Assembly: GCF_008329905.1 (NCBI RefSeq)
Contig: NZ_CP032155.1
Coordinates: 682,001-746,000 of the forward strand
Direction of reading: 5' to 3'
Origin: Mycobacterium sp. ELW1
GTDB taxonomy: Bacteria; Actinomycetota; Actinomycetes; Mycobacteriales; Mycobacteriaceae
DNA: 64,000 nt
Shown here: piece after piece, positions 8,728 to 18,865 of the stretch
Position numbering within the stretch: the stretch's first letter is position 1
Layout of the letters: each line of letters starts with the position of its first letter
Notes under the pieces: generated by a model
Told to the model about the DNA's origin: nothing
The model's input: only the letters and a program-made list of their open reading frames with translations
Database searches by the model: none
Position numbers and translations under genes: made by a program

Positions 8728-10464
8728 TCAGCGCGGTGGCCTGACGGGCTCCACAGCTGAGACCGGAAGAGGCGCTCCAGGGGTGCTGACCGGATCGACG
8801 GGCTTGCCGATCACCTCGTAGACGCGGAACATCTCGTCGCTGGTCGCGCCGTCTGCCGAGTAGATCAGCCTGCCGATCCCCGCGCCGGTAGACCATAGGT
8901 CAGGGTAGCGGCGGTTGATCGCGTCGGGGATATTGAGCCGGGGATTGGTCGCCACGATATAGCGGATTCCCATGTCCCACGGTCGATTCAAGGCCGCCGA
9001 GAAATCGTAGTCACTGGTGATCACGAACTGCTTCGGATGGTCCGAGGACAGCCAGACCCCCCAGGCCAAAAAGGTGTCCATCAACACCGCGCCGTCCGGA
9101 AGCTTCTTCGCGTCGAGCCAGGCGGCGAGTTGTCGCTCACTGATCAGCCGCCGGCGTGCGGATTGCTTCTCCGGAGGATGGCCGACCGGATCGACCAGAG
9201 AGATGAAGCTCGATTCCAACTGCCCGTAGGCGATGTCCTCGTTGACGATGAGCGGTGTCGTCACCGGGATCGCCACCACCACCGACGCGGTGAGCAGTAC
9301 AGCGGCGGCTTGGGTGGAACGCCTATCGGCCGTGCTGCGGGCAGCGCCCGGCCGCGCCGATGTCCAACAGGCAACCGCGATGCAGACCACCATCGGGATC
9401 GCCAGCAGGTAGAAGCGGAACCATCCGAACGTCATTGAGAGATGTTGTGCCACAGCGGCGAAGGTCAAGGTGGCGCCTAGGACCGCGACTGGAACGACAG
9501 TGCTGACCTGCTGTCGCAATACCCCGACCAGAACCGCCATGGCGACGGCGATACCCGTCAGAGGCTGCATGCCGAAGAGGCGTGCGGCGATGACCAGCCA
9601 TCCGGAACCGGGGTCGCCGCGGCCCACGTGTGCCAGCCGTTGAGCCACCTGGCTGCTGTTCCCGTACTGGGACGAGAAGGTGGCGAACAGTTCGCCGTTG
9701 ATGATCCAGCCCGTTACTGCCCATACGAGGATGGCAGTGGCAATGGGGAAACCGATGATGGCGAGATTGAGGACGGTCGACTGGACACGGTCGGAATACC
9801 GCGAACGGTGCCAGGTGACCGCGCCCACCAGAAGAGCGGCGCCGGCGGCTGCCGGGACCACCTCATAGCGGGTGAGATATCCACACCCCAACGCGATGCC
9901 GGCCCAGGCGAGGTCCCCTACGCGCTCGCTGTCGCACCATCGCATCAAGTGACGTACAGCCCACACCAGGCAGAACATTTCCGCGGCCTCGCTCAGGCCG
10001 GAGCCGCCGTACAAAATGATCATCGGGTGCAGGGCCACCGCGCCGACGGCGACCCACCGCCACGCCGTCGGGAGTCCGCGGTCGAGCGCGATACCCCGGA
10101 CCATGAGCGCGGCGCCGGCCATGAACAGCGAGCTCTGGATGACTCCGGCGATCCCGTAGTACTTCAGCGCCGGCCACCAGTGACTGAGTGCCACGAACGG
10201 TATGTCGACCATGCTGGGCAGCGGATTCCAGACGAACCCGATGGCCGACAGGTGTGGATCGCGGGCATAGATCGCAAACCCGGCGTTGGCTACCCGATTG
10301 GGTGCGTCCGGCTCGAAGATGTTGTACCGCAGCACCAGAACGGTCCCGACCGCACAGTAGAGCGCAGTCAAGACGGTGAAGAGCAGCAACCCCGGCCAGC
10401 GCGTGCTGCCCTGGGCCGACTGGTCGGAGTCGGCCTGGATCGGGGCGGCTACGACCGTGGTCAC
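8728..10464 (-). CDS. Polytopic GT-C-type glycosyltransferase
   Basis: About 578 aa. The N-terminal 400 residues hold roughly ten membrane segments. The first extracytoplasmic loop carries acidic residues (FEPDAPNR), where GT-C enzymes place their catalytic Asp, and later motifs include SGLSEAAE and LTRYE. A soluble C-terminal domain of about 150 residues follows. GT-C enzymes use polyprenyl-phosphate sugars on the outer face of the membrane. GTG at 10464 overlaps the upstream BcsB-like stop (GTGA), so it is the last gene of the four-gene operon. The longer open frame to 10686 reads through arginine-rich, non-native sequence and is rejected. It may decorate or prime the polymer made by the GT2/BcsB pair. 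Confidence 0.7.
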   Translation of the reverse strand: MTTVVAAPIQADSDQSAQGSTRWPGLLLFTVLTALYCAVGTVLVLRYNIFEPDAPNRVANAGFAIYARDPHLSAIGFVWNPLPSMVDIPFVALSHWWPALKYYGIAGVIQSSLFMAGAALMVRGIALDRGLPTAWRWVAVGAVALHPMIILYGGSGLSEAAEMFCLVWAVRHLMRWCDSERVGDLAWAGIALGCGYLTRYEVVPAAAGAALLVGAVTWHRSRYSDRVQSTVLNLAIIGFPIATAILVWAVTGWIINGELFATFSSQYGNSSQVAQRLAHVGRGDPGSGWLVIAARLFGMQPLTGIAVAMAVLVGVLRQQVSTVVPVAVLGATLTFAAVAQHLSMTFGWFRFYLLAIPMVVCIAVACWTSARPGAARSTADRRSTQAAAVLLTASVVVAIPVTTPLIVNEDIAYGQLESSFISLVDPVGHPPEKQSARRRLISERQLAAWLDAKKLPDGAVLMDTFLAWGVWLSSDHPKQFVITSDYDFSAALNRPWDMGIRYIVATNPRLNIPDAINRRYPDLWSTGAGIGRLIYSADGATSDEMFRVYEVIGKPVDPVSTPGAPLPVSAVEPVRPPR

Positions 10465-12428
10465 AGCTCTGGGCTGGTGGTGGTACGCCTGCGTAGCCGG
10501 ATCACCAGAACTGTTGCGGCGATGACGAGCGCGGCGGTGCCGATGCCGAGACTGAGCCACGCCCACCATTTCCAGGCGGCGCCGGGATTGGGCTGGCGGG
10601 CCATCGGGCCACCCTCGTTGATGGACATGTTCACCGTACGGCCCTGCGATCCGGTGGCGACCACGTCGCCGACGACTGATGCCCAATGATTGGGCAGGCC
10701 GCGGATGTAGTCGAACGACGCGTCGACCAGGGACCAGTCGCCGGTGGCCGAGATGGCCAGCACCGTGCGGTTGTTGGAGGTGAACGCCTGGATGGCACCG
10801 ACCTGGCCGTTGATATTGAGATCGGTGGCGGGGTCGCCGTTGACGCCGACGTCGCTTGCTCCGTTGGGAACCAGCGGAGCCTTCATGCCTGCCTTGGACA
10901 GAGCGGCACCGCTGGTGACGGCCAACAATCCGGTGCCGGAACTGGACGCTTGACCGAAAGTCGTCACCTTCGGGCGCAGGGTCACCGACGTCTGCTGCGC
11001 CATCAGATTGATGGCCTGCGCGGCGTACCTGATGTATTCGGGACTGTCCAGTGTCACGTAGAAGTCAGGGGTGAATGCCATTGGCAGTACCGGGAATCCG
11101 CCGCGGTTGTTGGTACCCGGCGTAACGGTGACGGTCGATTGCCCGTCCAACGCGAACGTCATGCGGTCATTGAGGGGGGCGCACTCCTGCTGTGGAATGT
11201 AGCGAAGCTCTAGTGCGAGTCCGACGTTCGAGGCGATCTCTTCCGGAGGGATCACGCCGCTGATGTCCAGTGTTCCCGAATTGTCCAGCCGGTGAGTGGC
11301 CAAAACCGTTGATCCCGAACGGATCAGCACCGATGCCTGGCCGCTGCCGACCGGGGTGTACTTGGCCATCAGGTGGACGCTGGCACTGCTGATCGGGCCC
11401 GCGCCGAAGGCGCTCACGTCAAAGCCGGCGTAGATGGTGGTGACCCCGAGGACCGAGGCCTGGCCGTTGACGCCGAGCTGGTCAAAGGTCTTGGTGTTGC
11501 TCGACAGTGTGGTGTCGTCCTTGGATGACAGCACAACGGCTGCCGGTGCCTGGGCCAAATTTGTTCTCTGGTCGACGAATAGCTGCACCTGTCGAGCCAG
11601 TGTCTGTCCGGTGCCGCTGATCACCAGCGTGGCCGCGGGCGTGCCGGCGTTTTCGACGATCACCCCTGGCTGGCTGTTGTCGCGGATGTCGATCACCCGC
11701 ACAGTGGGTTCCGTTGCGGGTGCGATGTCCTGGGTGGTGACGTCGATGCGGACCGGCATCGGACGGTACTTCTTGGTCAACTGTGCCACTAGGTCCAGTG
11801 CCGCCTGCTGCTGAACGTAGGTCGGATTCGGGCCGACGTTGATCAGGATCTTGTCGAGAAAGCTTGGCAGGTAGTCGGCTACCGATGCCGGGTCGGTCGG
11901 CGGCCCGGCGAACGAACTGGCGAGCTGGCTGATCGAAAGCGCCGGTATCTGCGTGCAATTGTTGACGTTCTGGTTGTTGTCGCGGATGACGAAGCTCAGC
12001 TTGGCCATGCCGTTGGCGACGAGCGCTGGGGTGATGTCGATTTCGAACGGTACGGTCGTCGCGTCGGCAGGTACCGGGATGGTGCCGAGTACCATGCCGC
12101 GGTCGTCGAGAACGTCCACCCGCCCGCTGACCACGTTGACGACCGCGCCGATGACGCCACTGAGCGTCGTCGGCACCGTGCCGGCCGGGACCGGGATCGC
12201 GGTCTCGCTGGGTTGATTGGCTCCCAGTAGATCGATCCTGTCCGGCAACCCCAGCTGGGGCCATCCGATCAACCGTGGTGGCTCGGGTGCGGGCTCAGTG
12301 GAGATCACCTCGACCACGTCACTGTCCGGATCTGCCGACGCGGGCGCGAGCGCGCTGCCCAGCATCGGTGCCGCAAGCAGAACCGACACCATACTCACGG
12401 TGCCGAGTCTGGCGAAAAGTGTTCTCAC
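10461..12428 (-). CDS. BcsB-like polysaccharide synthase subunit (paralogue 2)
   Basis: 655 aa from GTG 12428, which overlaps the GT2 stop as GTGA. It has a signal peptide (VRTLFARLG then a hydrophobic stretch, cleavage near PASADPD), a long beta-rich periplasmic region, and one C-terminal membrane helix before a basic RLRRR tail. It resembles BcsB and is homologous along its length to the gene at 2325-4301. Being translationally coupled to a BcsA-like glycosyltransferase strongly suggests it escorts the nascent polymer through the periplasm. The longer open frame to 12584 is shadow of the GT2 gene. Whether the polymer is cellulose or another glycan cannot be decided. Confidence 0.78.
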   Translation of the reverse strand: MRTLFARLGTVSMVSVLLAAPMLGSALAPASADPDSDVVEVISTEPAPEPPRLIGWPQLGLPDRIDLLGANQPSETAIPVPAGTVPTTLSGVIGAVVNVVSGRVDVLDDRGMVLGTIPVPADATTVPFEIDITPALVANGMAKLSFVIRDNNQNVNNCTQIPALSISQLASSFAGPPTDPASVADYLPSFLDKILINVGPNPTYVQQQAALDLVAQLTKKYRPMPVRIDVTTQDIAPATEPTVRVIDIRDNSQPGVIVENAGTPAATLVISGTGQTLARQVQLFVDQRTNLAQAPAAVVLSSKDDTTLSSNTKTFDQLGVNGQASVLGVTTIYAGFDVSAFGAGPISSASVHLMAKYTPVGSGQASVLIRSGSTVLATHRLDNSGTLDISGVIPPEEIASNVGLALELRYIPQQECAPLNDRMTFALDGQSTVTVTPGTNNRGGFPVLPMAFTPDFYVTLDSPEYIRYAAQAINLMAQQTSVTLRPKVTTFGQASSSGTGLLAVTSGAALSKAGMKAPLVPNGASDVGVNGDPATDLNINGQVGAIQAFTSNNRTVLAISATGDWSLVDASFDYIRGLPNHWASVVGDVVATGSQGRTVNMSINEGGPMARQPNPGAAWKWWAWLSLGIGTAALVIAATVLVIRLRRRTTTSPEL

Positions 12429-13894
12429 GAAAGATTTCCCGTCGACTCGGGGACAGTGTGTTTTTCGGACAAGCCGTGGACGGTCTTCTCCCAGAAACAC
12501 GGCTTGGTCACCAACTGATAGAACGCCTTCACCGCCGCGATGGATTGCAGGAACCAATACAGCGGGACCAGCGCAGCCGCCCACCAGAGGTGGGGTTTAC
12601 CCAACGCCTGCGCGACGATGAGGCCGACGAAGACCGACATCGGTGCACCGATGAGAAGCAGAATCAGACAGACGTAATAGGTCATCGGTGGGAACACCAC
12701 TTCGACGGCGTGGGGCCGGCCCAACATCCACGTCGCCAGGATGAACCAGAACAGCAGATTGCACGCCGCGGTAAGCGGCACACCGCCGGTCATGTTGATG
12801 AGGCGCCAGGTGCCCTTGAAGCCGATCTCTCTGCGCAGGGCCGCGGGATCGCGCAGATGGACCAGCATGGTCTGCAGGTAGCCCTTGTACCAGCGCGACC
12901 GTTGCCGAATCCAGTTCACCACATCGGAATTCGCCTCTTCCAACGTCACCGAGTCCAGGATCCGGGTTCGGTAGCCGCAACGGGCAAGCCGCACACCGAG
13001 ATCGGCGTCTTCGGTCACGTTGTACTCGTCCCACCCGCCGATCTCCCTCCACACGTCGGCGCGCATGTGGTTGGAGGTGCCGCCGAGCGGCACGACGCAG
13101 CGGGCCCGTTCCACCGCAGGCAGCACGACGCCGAACCATTGGTCGTACTCCAACGAGAAGAATCGCGTCAGCAGATTCTGCCGCTCGTTGAAGTAGCCGA
13201 GCCGGGCCTGCAGGCACCCGACCTCGGCGGGGGTCTGTCGGAATGCGGCGACGGCCCGACGCAGCTGCAGCGGGTCGGGGATGTCCTCGGCGTCGTAGAT
13301 GGTCATCAGCTCACCGCGAAGGCCGGGCGTTGCCATGCCGTAGTTGCACGCCTTCGGCTTCGTCTTCGGCATGCTGTGCGGAACGATGATGACCCGGATG
13401 GATGTCAGATTCGCGTCGAGCAGTGCCATCTGGGTCGGCAGATCGTCTTCCTCGACGAGCAGCAGGATTTCCAGTTTGTCTCTGGGGTAGTCCAGTCGCC
13501 CCACTCCGTTGAGGAGGTTGGCGACGATGGTGGGCTCGTCGTAGACGGGCAGCAACACCGTGTACACCGGCAACTCGTCATCGGTGAGTGCCAGCGCCTC
13601 GTCGTCGGAGACCTGGATGAGTGCCGACGAGCGAATCCCGCGCAGCAGAAGATAATTCCGGTCGATGCTGGATGCGAGATAGAAGGCCGCAATCAGTGCG
13701 GTCACGGTGGGTGCGACAGCGTAGGGGAATGCGACGCCGCCGGCGATCAGGGCGGCGGTGGCAACACCCAATGCGGTCAGAGTGCGTGCGCCGAGGAGAT
13801 TGCGGGCCGAAAACCGCGGGTGCAATTCCGCGGGTTGCAGGGTCTCAGTCACTTCTGTGGGAGCCTCCGGGATAGGCGGTGCCGGATCTGCCAC
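12425..13894 (-). CDS. Membrane glycosyltransferase family 2, BcsA-like without PilZ
   Basis: 489 aa processive-type GT2. Two N-terminal membrane helices (about 35-75) precede the catalytic domain, which shows LLPVYDEP, the YDAED (DxD-like) motif, the TEDADLG catalytic Asp, and QRSRW (QxxRW) that holds the acceptor chain. About four membrane helices follow to residue 470. There is no C-terminal PilZ domain, so c-di-GMP control of the BcsA kind is not expected. The ATG at 13894 overlaps the upstream gene by 50 nt. A GTG at 13852, overlapping by only 8 nt, is an alternative. Coupled to BcsB paralogue 2 downstream, it is the likely polymerase of the cluster. Confidence 0.82.
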   Translation of the reverse strand: MADPAPPIPEAPTEVTETLQPAELHPRFSARNLLGARTLTALGVATAALIAGGVAFPYAVAPTVTALIAAFYLASSIDRNYLLLRGIRSSALIQVSDDEALALTDDELPVYTVLLPVYDEPTIVANLLNGVGRLDYPRDKLEILLLVEEDDLPTQMALLDANLTSIRVIIVPHSMPKTKPKACNYGMATPGLRGELMTIYDAEDIPDPLQLRRAVAAFRQTPAEVGCLQARLGYFNERQNLLTRFFSLEYDQWFGVVLPAVERARCVVPLGGTSNHMRADVWREIGGWDEYNVTEDADLGVRLARCGYRTRILDSVTLEEANSDVVNWIRQRSRWYKGYLQTMLVHLRDPAALRREIGFKGTWRLINMTGGVPLTAACNLLFWFILATWMLGRPHAVEVVFPPMTYYVCLILLLIGAPMSVFVGLIVAQALGKPHLWWAAALVPLYWFLQSIAAVKAFYQLVTKPCFWEKTVHGLSEKHTVPESTGNLS

Positions 13895-15344
13895 TGATCG
13901 CGGCCACCAACTTGTCGGCGCGCTGACTCACCAGCGGATCGACGTGATCGAGGCCCTGTGGCCGCTGACGTGACAGCCACAGCCACGAGCCCACGGATGC
14001 GTCGAGGACGTCGGGCGGCTGGGGTGCCGGGGGTGCCTGATCACCCGTCAGCGACTGGCTGACGATCACGGTCACCCGCTGGAACAGTGAGCCGGCGCGT
14101 TGGGTCCAGGTCAGCGCGTACCAGTCCACCCCGCGGGCGTCGGCGGCGGCGTCGGCGTCGCTGTGGATGGCGCGGGTGCCGGCCGGGATTGCGGTGGAGG
14201 TGGCGACCGCTCGATAGCTCACCGGCCGTGCGGTCGGATACCAGACGACATCGGCGAGGTCGTCCAGAACGGCCTCGCTGGGTGTCGAGAGCACGTCGAC
14301 CGCGGCGGTCGGCATGTCTTTTTCGGCCGGCACGGCATACCTGACCAGTGTGGAGCCGGGCCCGGCGAACTTGGTGACGAAGTCATAGGACGCACCGCGG
14401 GACAGACCGCTGCGGGCCGTCCAGTCCGTTGGGACCGTTCGCAGGGTCGGCGCCTCGTGCTGGTGCAGCCCAGCGGCGGCCAGGATCGCGGTGCCGACGG
14501 CGAGGAAACCCACCGTCCGCGAGGAACGATGGGGCATTGCCGCGCTGATCGAGCGTTCGGTGGAGTCTGCCGAGCGGCGATCCGGCGCAAGCCGCGCACC
14601 GAGAACCGACAGGACGGGAATGACTCCGCCTGTGACGATGATCGTGGCCAGAAACCAGGATGCGCAGCCGAACACCAGCGGTGCGCTGGCCACGAGGCTG
14701 ATGGCGGTGGCGGCTAGTCGACGATGTGTGGGAAGCGGGCGGGTGGCCAGGTAAACGGCAACCGCGCCGATCGCGGCGGCCACCACTGCGCCGTCGGTTG
14801 GGGTTCCGCCCAGGGCGGCCGTGGCCGCCAGGTAGGGCACGGGCGTGGCGAAGAACGCCAGGAAAAGCCACAACGCCCACATCGTGAGGGCGTGGCGCAT
14901 GCCGAACAAGACGACGACGCAACACACGGCCCACACCAGGACCGCCAGCGACTCCAGACGCCACCACGCTGACAGTGTCGGCATCCGGCCGATCAACAAA
15001 TAGATGGCCGCCAGACCGAGAACGGTGATCAACGTCGCCACGATCCAGTCCGATTCACCGTCGCCGACCCCGTGTGAGGTCGTGCGGTATCCGGCGGCGA
15101 TCAGAAGAGCCAGGACGGGCAGGACGATCAGATACGCGGCTCGAGAGCCGGTGACCGCGCCGGCGAAGTTGTGGGCGTAGCTGGATGCGTACGCGACGAG
15201 GCAAAGCGATGCCACCGCTATGCCTCGAGGCAACACGCCGAGACCGGTTGGCCGGGCCGGGGCGTCAGTCGAAATATCGTCTGGGAGTTCGCGGTCGGTA
15301 ACCGGCCGCGGCGCGACGGTGGCCGTCACATCGATGTTTGGCAT
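13845..15344 (-). CDS. Polytopic membrane protein with C-terminal extracytoplasmic domain, unknown
   Basis: 499 aa: about eight or nine membrane segments between residues 38 and 290, then a soluble region of about 200 residues (YDFVTKFAGPGS, DVVWYPTARPVSYRAV, VDWYALTWTQR). It is the first gene of the four-gene polysaccharide operon. The hydrophobic layout and the FATPVPYL segment recall exosortase/EpsI-type proteins found in other exopolysaccharide clusters. However, I cannot place the Cys-Arg-His triad of exosortases, so this is only a resemblance. It could be the secretion or assembly factor of the system. The start ATG at 15344 has no better alternative. Confidence 0.55.
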   Translation of the reverse strand: MPNIDVTATVAPRPVTDRELPDDISTDAPARPTGLGVLPRGIAVASLCLVAYASSYAHNFAGAVTGSRAAYLIVLPVLALLIAAGYRTTSHGVGDGESDWIVATLITVLGLAAIYLLIGRMPTLSAWWRLESLAVLVWAVCCVVVLFGMRHALTMWALWLFLAFFATPVPYLAATAALGGTPTDGAVVAAAIGAVAVYLATRPLPTHRRLAATAISLVASAPLVFGCASWFLATIIVTGGVIPVLSVLGARLAPDRRSADSTERSISAAMPHRSSRTVGFLAVGTAILAAAGLHQHEAPTLRTVPTDWTARSGLSRGASYDFVTKFAGPGSTLVRYAVPAEKDMPTAAVDVLSTPSEAVLDDLADVVWYPTARPVSYRAVATSTAIPAGTRAIHSDADAAADARGVDWYALTWTQRAGSLFQRVTVIVSQSLTGDQAPPAPQPPDVLDASVGSWLWLSRQRPQGLDHVDPLVSQRADKLVAAISGRSGTAYPGGSHRSD

Positions 15345-15576
15345 CTATCCATCCGGTGTCCAAATGATGTTGCAGTAGCTAACTTGCATTTGCATGATCT
15401 GTTATGGCAGATGTGATCGATCAGTCAATCACGGTCTTAACTAGGAAAAAGTTACGACGTCAACAAATACAGCAAACTTCTGACCAATCGCTGACAAAAC
15501 CACCCGAGTGTGGTGCAACTCACGTTTGAGCTGTGAGCGGCGGGTCCTGCGGGTACGAAGCCGCAGTGGATGCGGA
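15345..15576. promoter_or_regulatory. Divergent promoter region, polysaccharide operon / pta-ackA
   Basis: A 232-bp A+T-richer region between divergent genes. It contains a tandem repeat TTGCAT-TTGCAT (15384-15395) preceded by AAC. The string AACTTGCATTTGCA loosely resembles the RamB site known in corynebacterial acetate genes (AAACTTTGCAAA type). A second AAACTT lies near 15473-15478. No confident -10/-35 pair is assigned. The regulatory suggestion is inference from similarity and from the downstream acetate pathway. Confidence 0.3.
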
Positions 15577-17661
15577 ATGCTGAAGATCGTGACCGCCGCG
15601 CGCACCACTACGTCGATCTACATCGCGTCGCCCGAGGGTGACACCGGTAAGTCCACCGTCGCGCTGGGCATCCTGCACCGCCTGACCGCGATGGTGCCGA
15701 GGGCGGGCGTGTTCCGCCCGATCACCCGACGGGAGAACCGCGACTACATCCTCGAGCTGTTGCTGGCCCACAGCAACGCCGGGCTGACCTATGAGGAATG
15801 CGTCGGCGTCAGCTATGAACGGCTGCACGCCGATCCCGACGGCGCCATCGCCGATATCGTCGACCGCTACCACGAGGTGGCCGACCGCTGCGACGCTGTC
15901 GTCATAGTCGGATCGGACTACACCGATGTCGCCTCACCCACCGAGCTGAGCGTGAACGCCCGCATCGCCGCCAACCTGGGCGCCCCGGTGCTGCTCTCGG
16001 TCCGCGCCCGCGACCGCACGCCGGGAGAAGTCGCACAGGTCATCGAGCTCTGTCTGGCCGAATTGGCCGCCCAGCACGCACACACCGCGGCGGTGGTGGC
16101 CAACCGTGCTGACCCGGCCCAGCTGGCGGCAGTCGCGCAGGCCTGCGCGGCGCTGGGGCCGCGCGTCTACGTCCTCCCCGAGGAGCCGCTGCTGGTGGCC
16201 CCGACTGTCGCCGATCTGAGCGTTGCCGTCGGTGGCGTTCTCGTGCATGGCGACTCCTCGCTGCTCGGCCGCGAGGTGATGGGTGTGCTGGTGGCGGGCA
16301 TGACCGCCGAGCACTGTCTGGAACGACTCACCGAAGGCGTTGCGGTGATCACCCCGGGTGACCGCTCCGACGTGGTGCTGGCTGTGACGAGCGCGCATGC
16401 CGCCGAGGGCTTTCCCTCCCTGTCGGCCATCATCCTCAACGGCGGGCTGCCGCTGCACCGGTCGATTGCGCAACTGGTGAACGGCCTGGGTCTGCGACTA
16501 CCGATCATCGCCAGTGATCTCGGCACGTTCGAGACGGCGAGCGCAGTGGCGAGCACCAGGGGTCGGGTAACCGCAAGTTCTCAGCGCAAGATAGACACCG
16601 CTATCGCCCTCATGGAGCGCTATGTCGACATCGACGAGCTGCAGGACCGGCTCAGCTTGCCGATCCCGACCGTGACGACGCCGCAGATGTTCACCTATCA
16701 GCTGATGGAGCGAGCCAGGGCCGACCGGAAGCGGATCGTGCTGCCCGAGGGAGACGACGACCGCATCCTGCGGGCCGCGGGACGATTGCTGCGCCGCGGG
16801 GTAGCCGATTTGACAATCCTCGGCGAGGAAGCTCAAGTCCGCTCGCGTGCAGCGGAATTGGGCGTTGACCTGACGGCGGCAACCGTCCTCAATCCGCGGA
16901 CCAGTGAGTTGTGCGACCAGTTCGCCGAGCAGTATGCCGAGCTCCGGAAGAAGAAGGGAGTGACGCTGGAGCAAGCGCGCGAAACCATGCATGACGTGTC
17001 GTACTTCGGAACGATGCTGGTGCACAACGGAATCGTCGACGGGATGGTCTCCGGCGCGGCACACACCACCGCGCACACCGTGCGGCCGGCCTTCGAGATC
17101 ATCAAGACCCAGCCGGATGTCTCGACGGTGTCGAGCATTTTCTTGATGTGCCTGTCCGACCGGGTGCTGGCCTACGGCGACTGCGCGATCGTGCCGGATC
17201 CGACCGCCGAGGAACTCGCCGACATCGCGGTCAGTTCGGCGCGCACGGCCGCGCAGTTCGGGATCGACCCGCGAGTGGCGATGTTGTCCTACTCGACGGG
17301 CGACTCGGGCAGCGGTAGCGGTGTGGAGAAGGTCAGGACTGCCACCGAGTTGGTCCGGTCACGGGCGCCGGAGCTGTTGGTGGAAGGGCCGATTCAATAC
17401 GACGCCGCCGTCGACCCAACCGTGGCCGCCGCCAAGATGCCGGGCTCGGAAGTGGCCGGACGCGCGACGGTGCTGATCTTCCCGGACCTCAACACCGGCA
17501 ATAACACCTATAAGGCAGTCCAGCGGAGTGCGGGCGCCATCGCGATCGGGCCGGTGCTGCAGGGGCTCAACAAACCTGTCAACGACCTGTCCCGCGGCGC
17601 GCTCGTCGAGGATATCGTCAACACCGTGGCGATCACGGCGATCCAGGCACAGGGGCTGTGA
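15577..17661 (+). CDS. pta: Phosphate acetyltransferase
   Basis: About 694 aa. The N-terminal DRTGG/BioD-like region starts [17 protein letters not shown], and the C-terminal catalytic domain includes [16 protein letters not shown], the [10 protein letters not shown] acetyl-phosphate/CoA segment and [13 protein letters not shown]. It interconverts acetyl-CoA and acetyl phosphate. The length matches the long two-domain Pta class. The start is ATG 15577 ([10 protein letters not shown]); GTG at 15589 is an alternative and the open frame extends to 15508. It overlaps ackA by one base (TGATG), so the pair forms the acetate overflow/assimilation operon found at Rv0408-Rv0409. Confidence 0.95.
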   Translation: MLKIVTAARTTTSIYIASPEGDTGKSTVALGILHRLTAMVPRAGVFRPITRRENRDYILELLLAHSNAGLTYEECVGVSYERLHADPDGAIADIVDRYHEVADRCDAVVIVGSDYTDVASPTELSVNARIAANLGAPVLLSVRARDRTPGEVAQVIELCLAELAAQHAHTAAVVANRADPAQLAAVAQACAALGPRVYVLPEEPLLVAPTVADLSVAVGGVLVHGDSSLLGREVMGVLVAGMTAEHCLERLTEGVAVITPGDRSDVVLAVTSAHAAEGFPSLSAIILNGGLPLHRSIAQLVNGLGLRLPIIASDLGTFETASAVASTRGRVTASSQRKIDTAIALMERYVDIDELQDRLSLPIPTVTTPQMFTYQLMERARADRKRIVLPEGDDDRILRAAGRLLRRGVADLTILGEEAQVRSRAAELGVDLTAATVLNPRTSELCDQFAEQYAELRKKKGVTLEQARETMHDVSYFGTMLVHNGIVDGMVSGAAHTTAHTVRPAFEIIKTQPDVSTVSSIFLMCLSDRVLAYGDCAIVPDPTAEELADIAVSSARTAAQFGIDPRVAMLSYSTGDSGSGSGVEKVRTATELVRSRAPELLVEGPIQYDAAVDPTVAAAKMPGSEVAGRATVLIFPDLNTGNNTYKAVQRSAGAIAIGPVLQGLNKPVNDLSRGALVEDIVNTVAITAIQAQGL

Positions 17662-18848
17662 TGGCCGATACCGTTCTGGTACTCAACTCCGGCTCGTCGT
17701 CACTGAAATACCAGCTCGTGCAACCGGATACCGGCGCCTCTGTGGCGCACGGGATCGTCGAGCGGATCGGCGAGGGCACGTCGACCGCCACGTTGAAGTC
17801 GGGCACCGAAGAGATCCGCCGTGACGGCCGGATCGCCGATCACGAGGCGGCGCTGCGCACCGCGTTCGACTTGTTCGCCGAGTCCGGCCAGCACCTGAAC
17901 GATCTGGGGCTGGTTGCCGTTGGGCACCGCGTCGTACACGGCGGCCAGGATCTGTACCGCCCCACCGTCATCGACGATGCGGTGATCGTCAAGCTGAAGG
18001 AGCTCGCAGCGCTTGCCCCGCTGCACAATCCGCCAGCCGTACTCGGTATCGAGGTCGCCCGCCGAGTGCTGCCCGACCTGCCACACATCGCGGTGTTCGA
18101 CACCGCGTTCTTCCATGATCTGCCATCCGCCGCAGCCACCTATGCGATGGATCGGGAATTGGCCCGACGCTGGGATATTCGCCGTTACGGCTTTCACGGC
18201 ACCTCTCATCAGTACGTCAGCCAACAGGCCGCGCAGTTTCTCGGCGCACCGATCGAATCCCTCAACCAGATCGTCCTGCACCTTGGCAACGGTGCCTCTG
18301 CGTCCGCCGTCGCCGGTGGCCGTCCGGTCGACACCTCGATGGGACTCACGCCGATGGAGGGGTTGGTGATGGGGACGCGTTCCGGTGACATCGACCCCGG
18401 AGTGCTCGTATACCTGTGGCGGACCGCGGGCATGGGGGTAGAGGAGATCGAGACCATGCTCAATCGGCACTCCGGAATGTACGGCCTTGGTGGTGAGATC
18501 GACTTCCGGGTGGTGCATCAGCGGATCGAGTCCGGCGACGAGGCAGCGCAATTGGCCTACGACGTCTACATCCACCGGCTACGCAAGTACGTCGGCGCCT
18601 ATCTGGCTGTTCTAGGACACACCGATGTGGTGACGTTCACGGCCGGGGTGGGGGAGAACGACGCACGAGTTCGGCGCGACGCGCTGACCGGTCTTGCGCC
18701 TCTGGGCATCGAACTCGACGAGCACCTCAACGACAGTCCGGCCCGGGCCGCACGGCGGATCTCGGCCGACAAGTCACCGACGACCGTGCTGGTGATACCG
18801 ACGAACGAGGAGCTGGCGATCGCGCAGGCCTGCCTGACTGTCATCTAG
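17661..18848 (+). CDS. ackA: Acetate kinase
   Basis: 395 aa ASKHA-fold kinase that makes acetyl phosphate from acetate and ATP, completing the Pta-AckA pathway. Signatures seen: [13 protein letters not shown] at residues 5-17, [11 protein letters not shown] near 176, LGNGAS, the TRSGDIDPG loop, and [13 protein letters not shown]. Full-length for the family. ATG 17661 overlaps the pta stop, indicating translational coupling. Convergent with the esterase gene that ends 17 nt downstream. Confidence 0.97.
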   Translation: MADTVLVLNSGSSSLKYQLVQPDTGASVAHGIVERIGEGTSTATLKSGTEEIRRDGRIADHEAALRTAFDLFAESGQHLNDLGLVAVGHRVVHGGQDLYRPTVIDDAVIVKLKELAALAPLHNPPAVLGIEVARRVLPDLPHIAVFDTAFFHDLPSAAATYAMDRELARRWDIRRYGFHGTSHQYVSQQAAQFLGAPIESLNQIVLHLGNGASASAVAGGRPVDTSMGLTPMEGLVMGTRSGDIDPGVLVYLWRTAGMGVEEIETMLNRHSGMYGLGGEIDFRVVHQRIESGDEAAQLAYDVYIHRLRKYVGAYLAVLGHTDVVTFTAGVGENDARVRRDALTGLAPLGIELDEHLNDSPARAARRISADKSPTTVLVIPTNEELAIAQACLTVI

Positions 18849-18865
18849 GTTCCGCGCCGCGGGCG

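Noticed and set aside
10461..12428. Naming the GT2/BcsB pair as cellulose synthase (bcsA/bcsB)
   Set aside because: No PilZ domain, no BcsC/D/Z neighbours, and mixed polysaccharide genes nearby; polymer identity is unknown.
12275..13897. 540-aa plus-strand open frame
   Set aside because: Antisense shadow of the GT2 gene, Asp/Arg/Gln-rich with no motifs.
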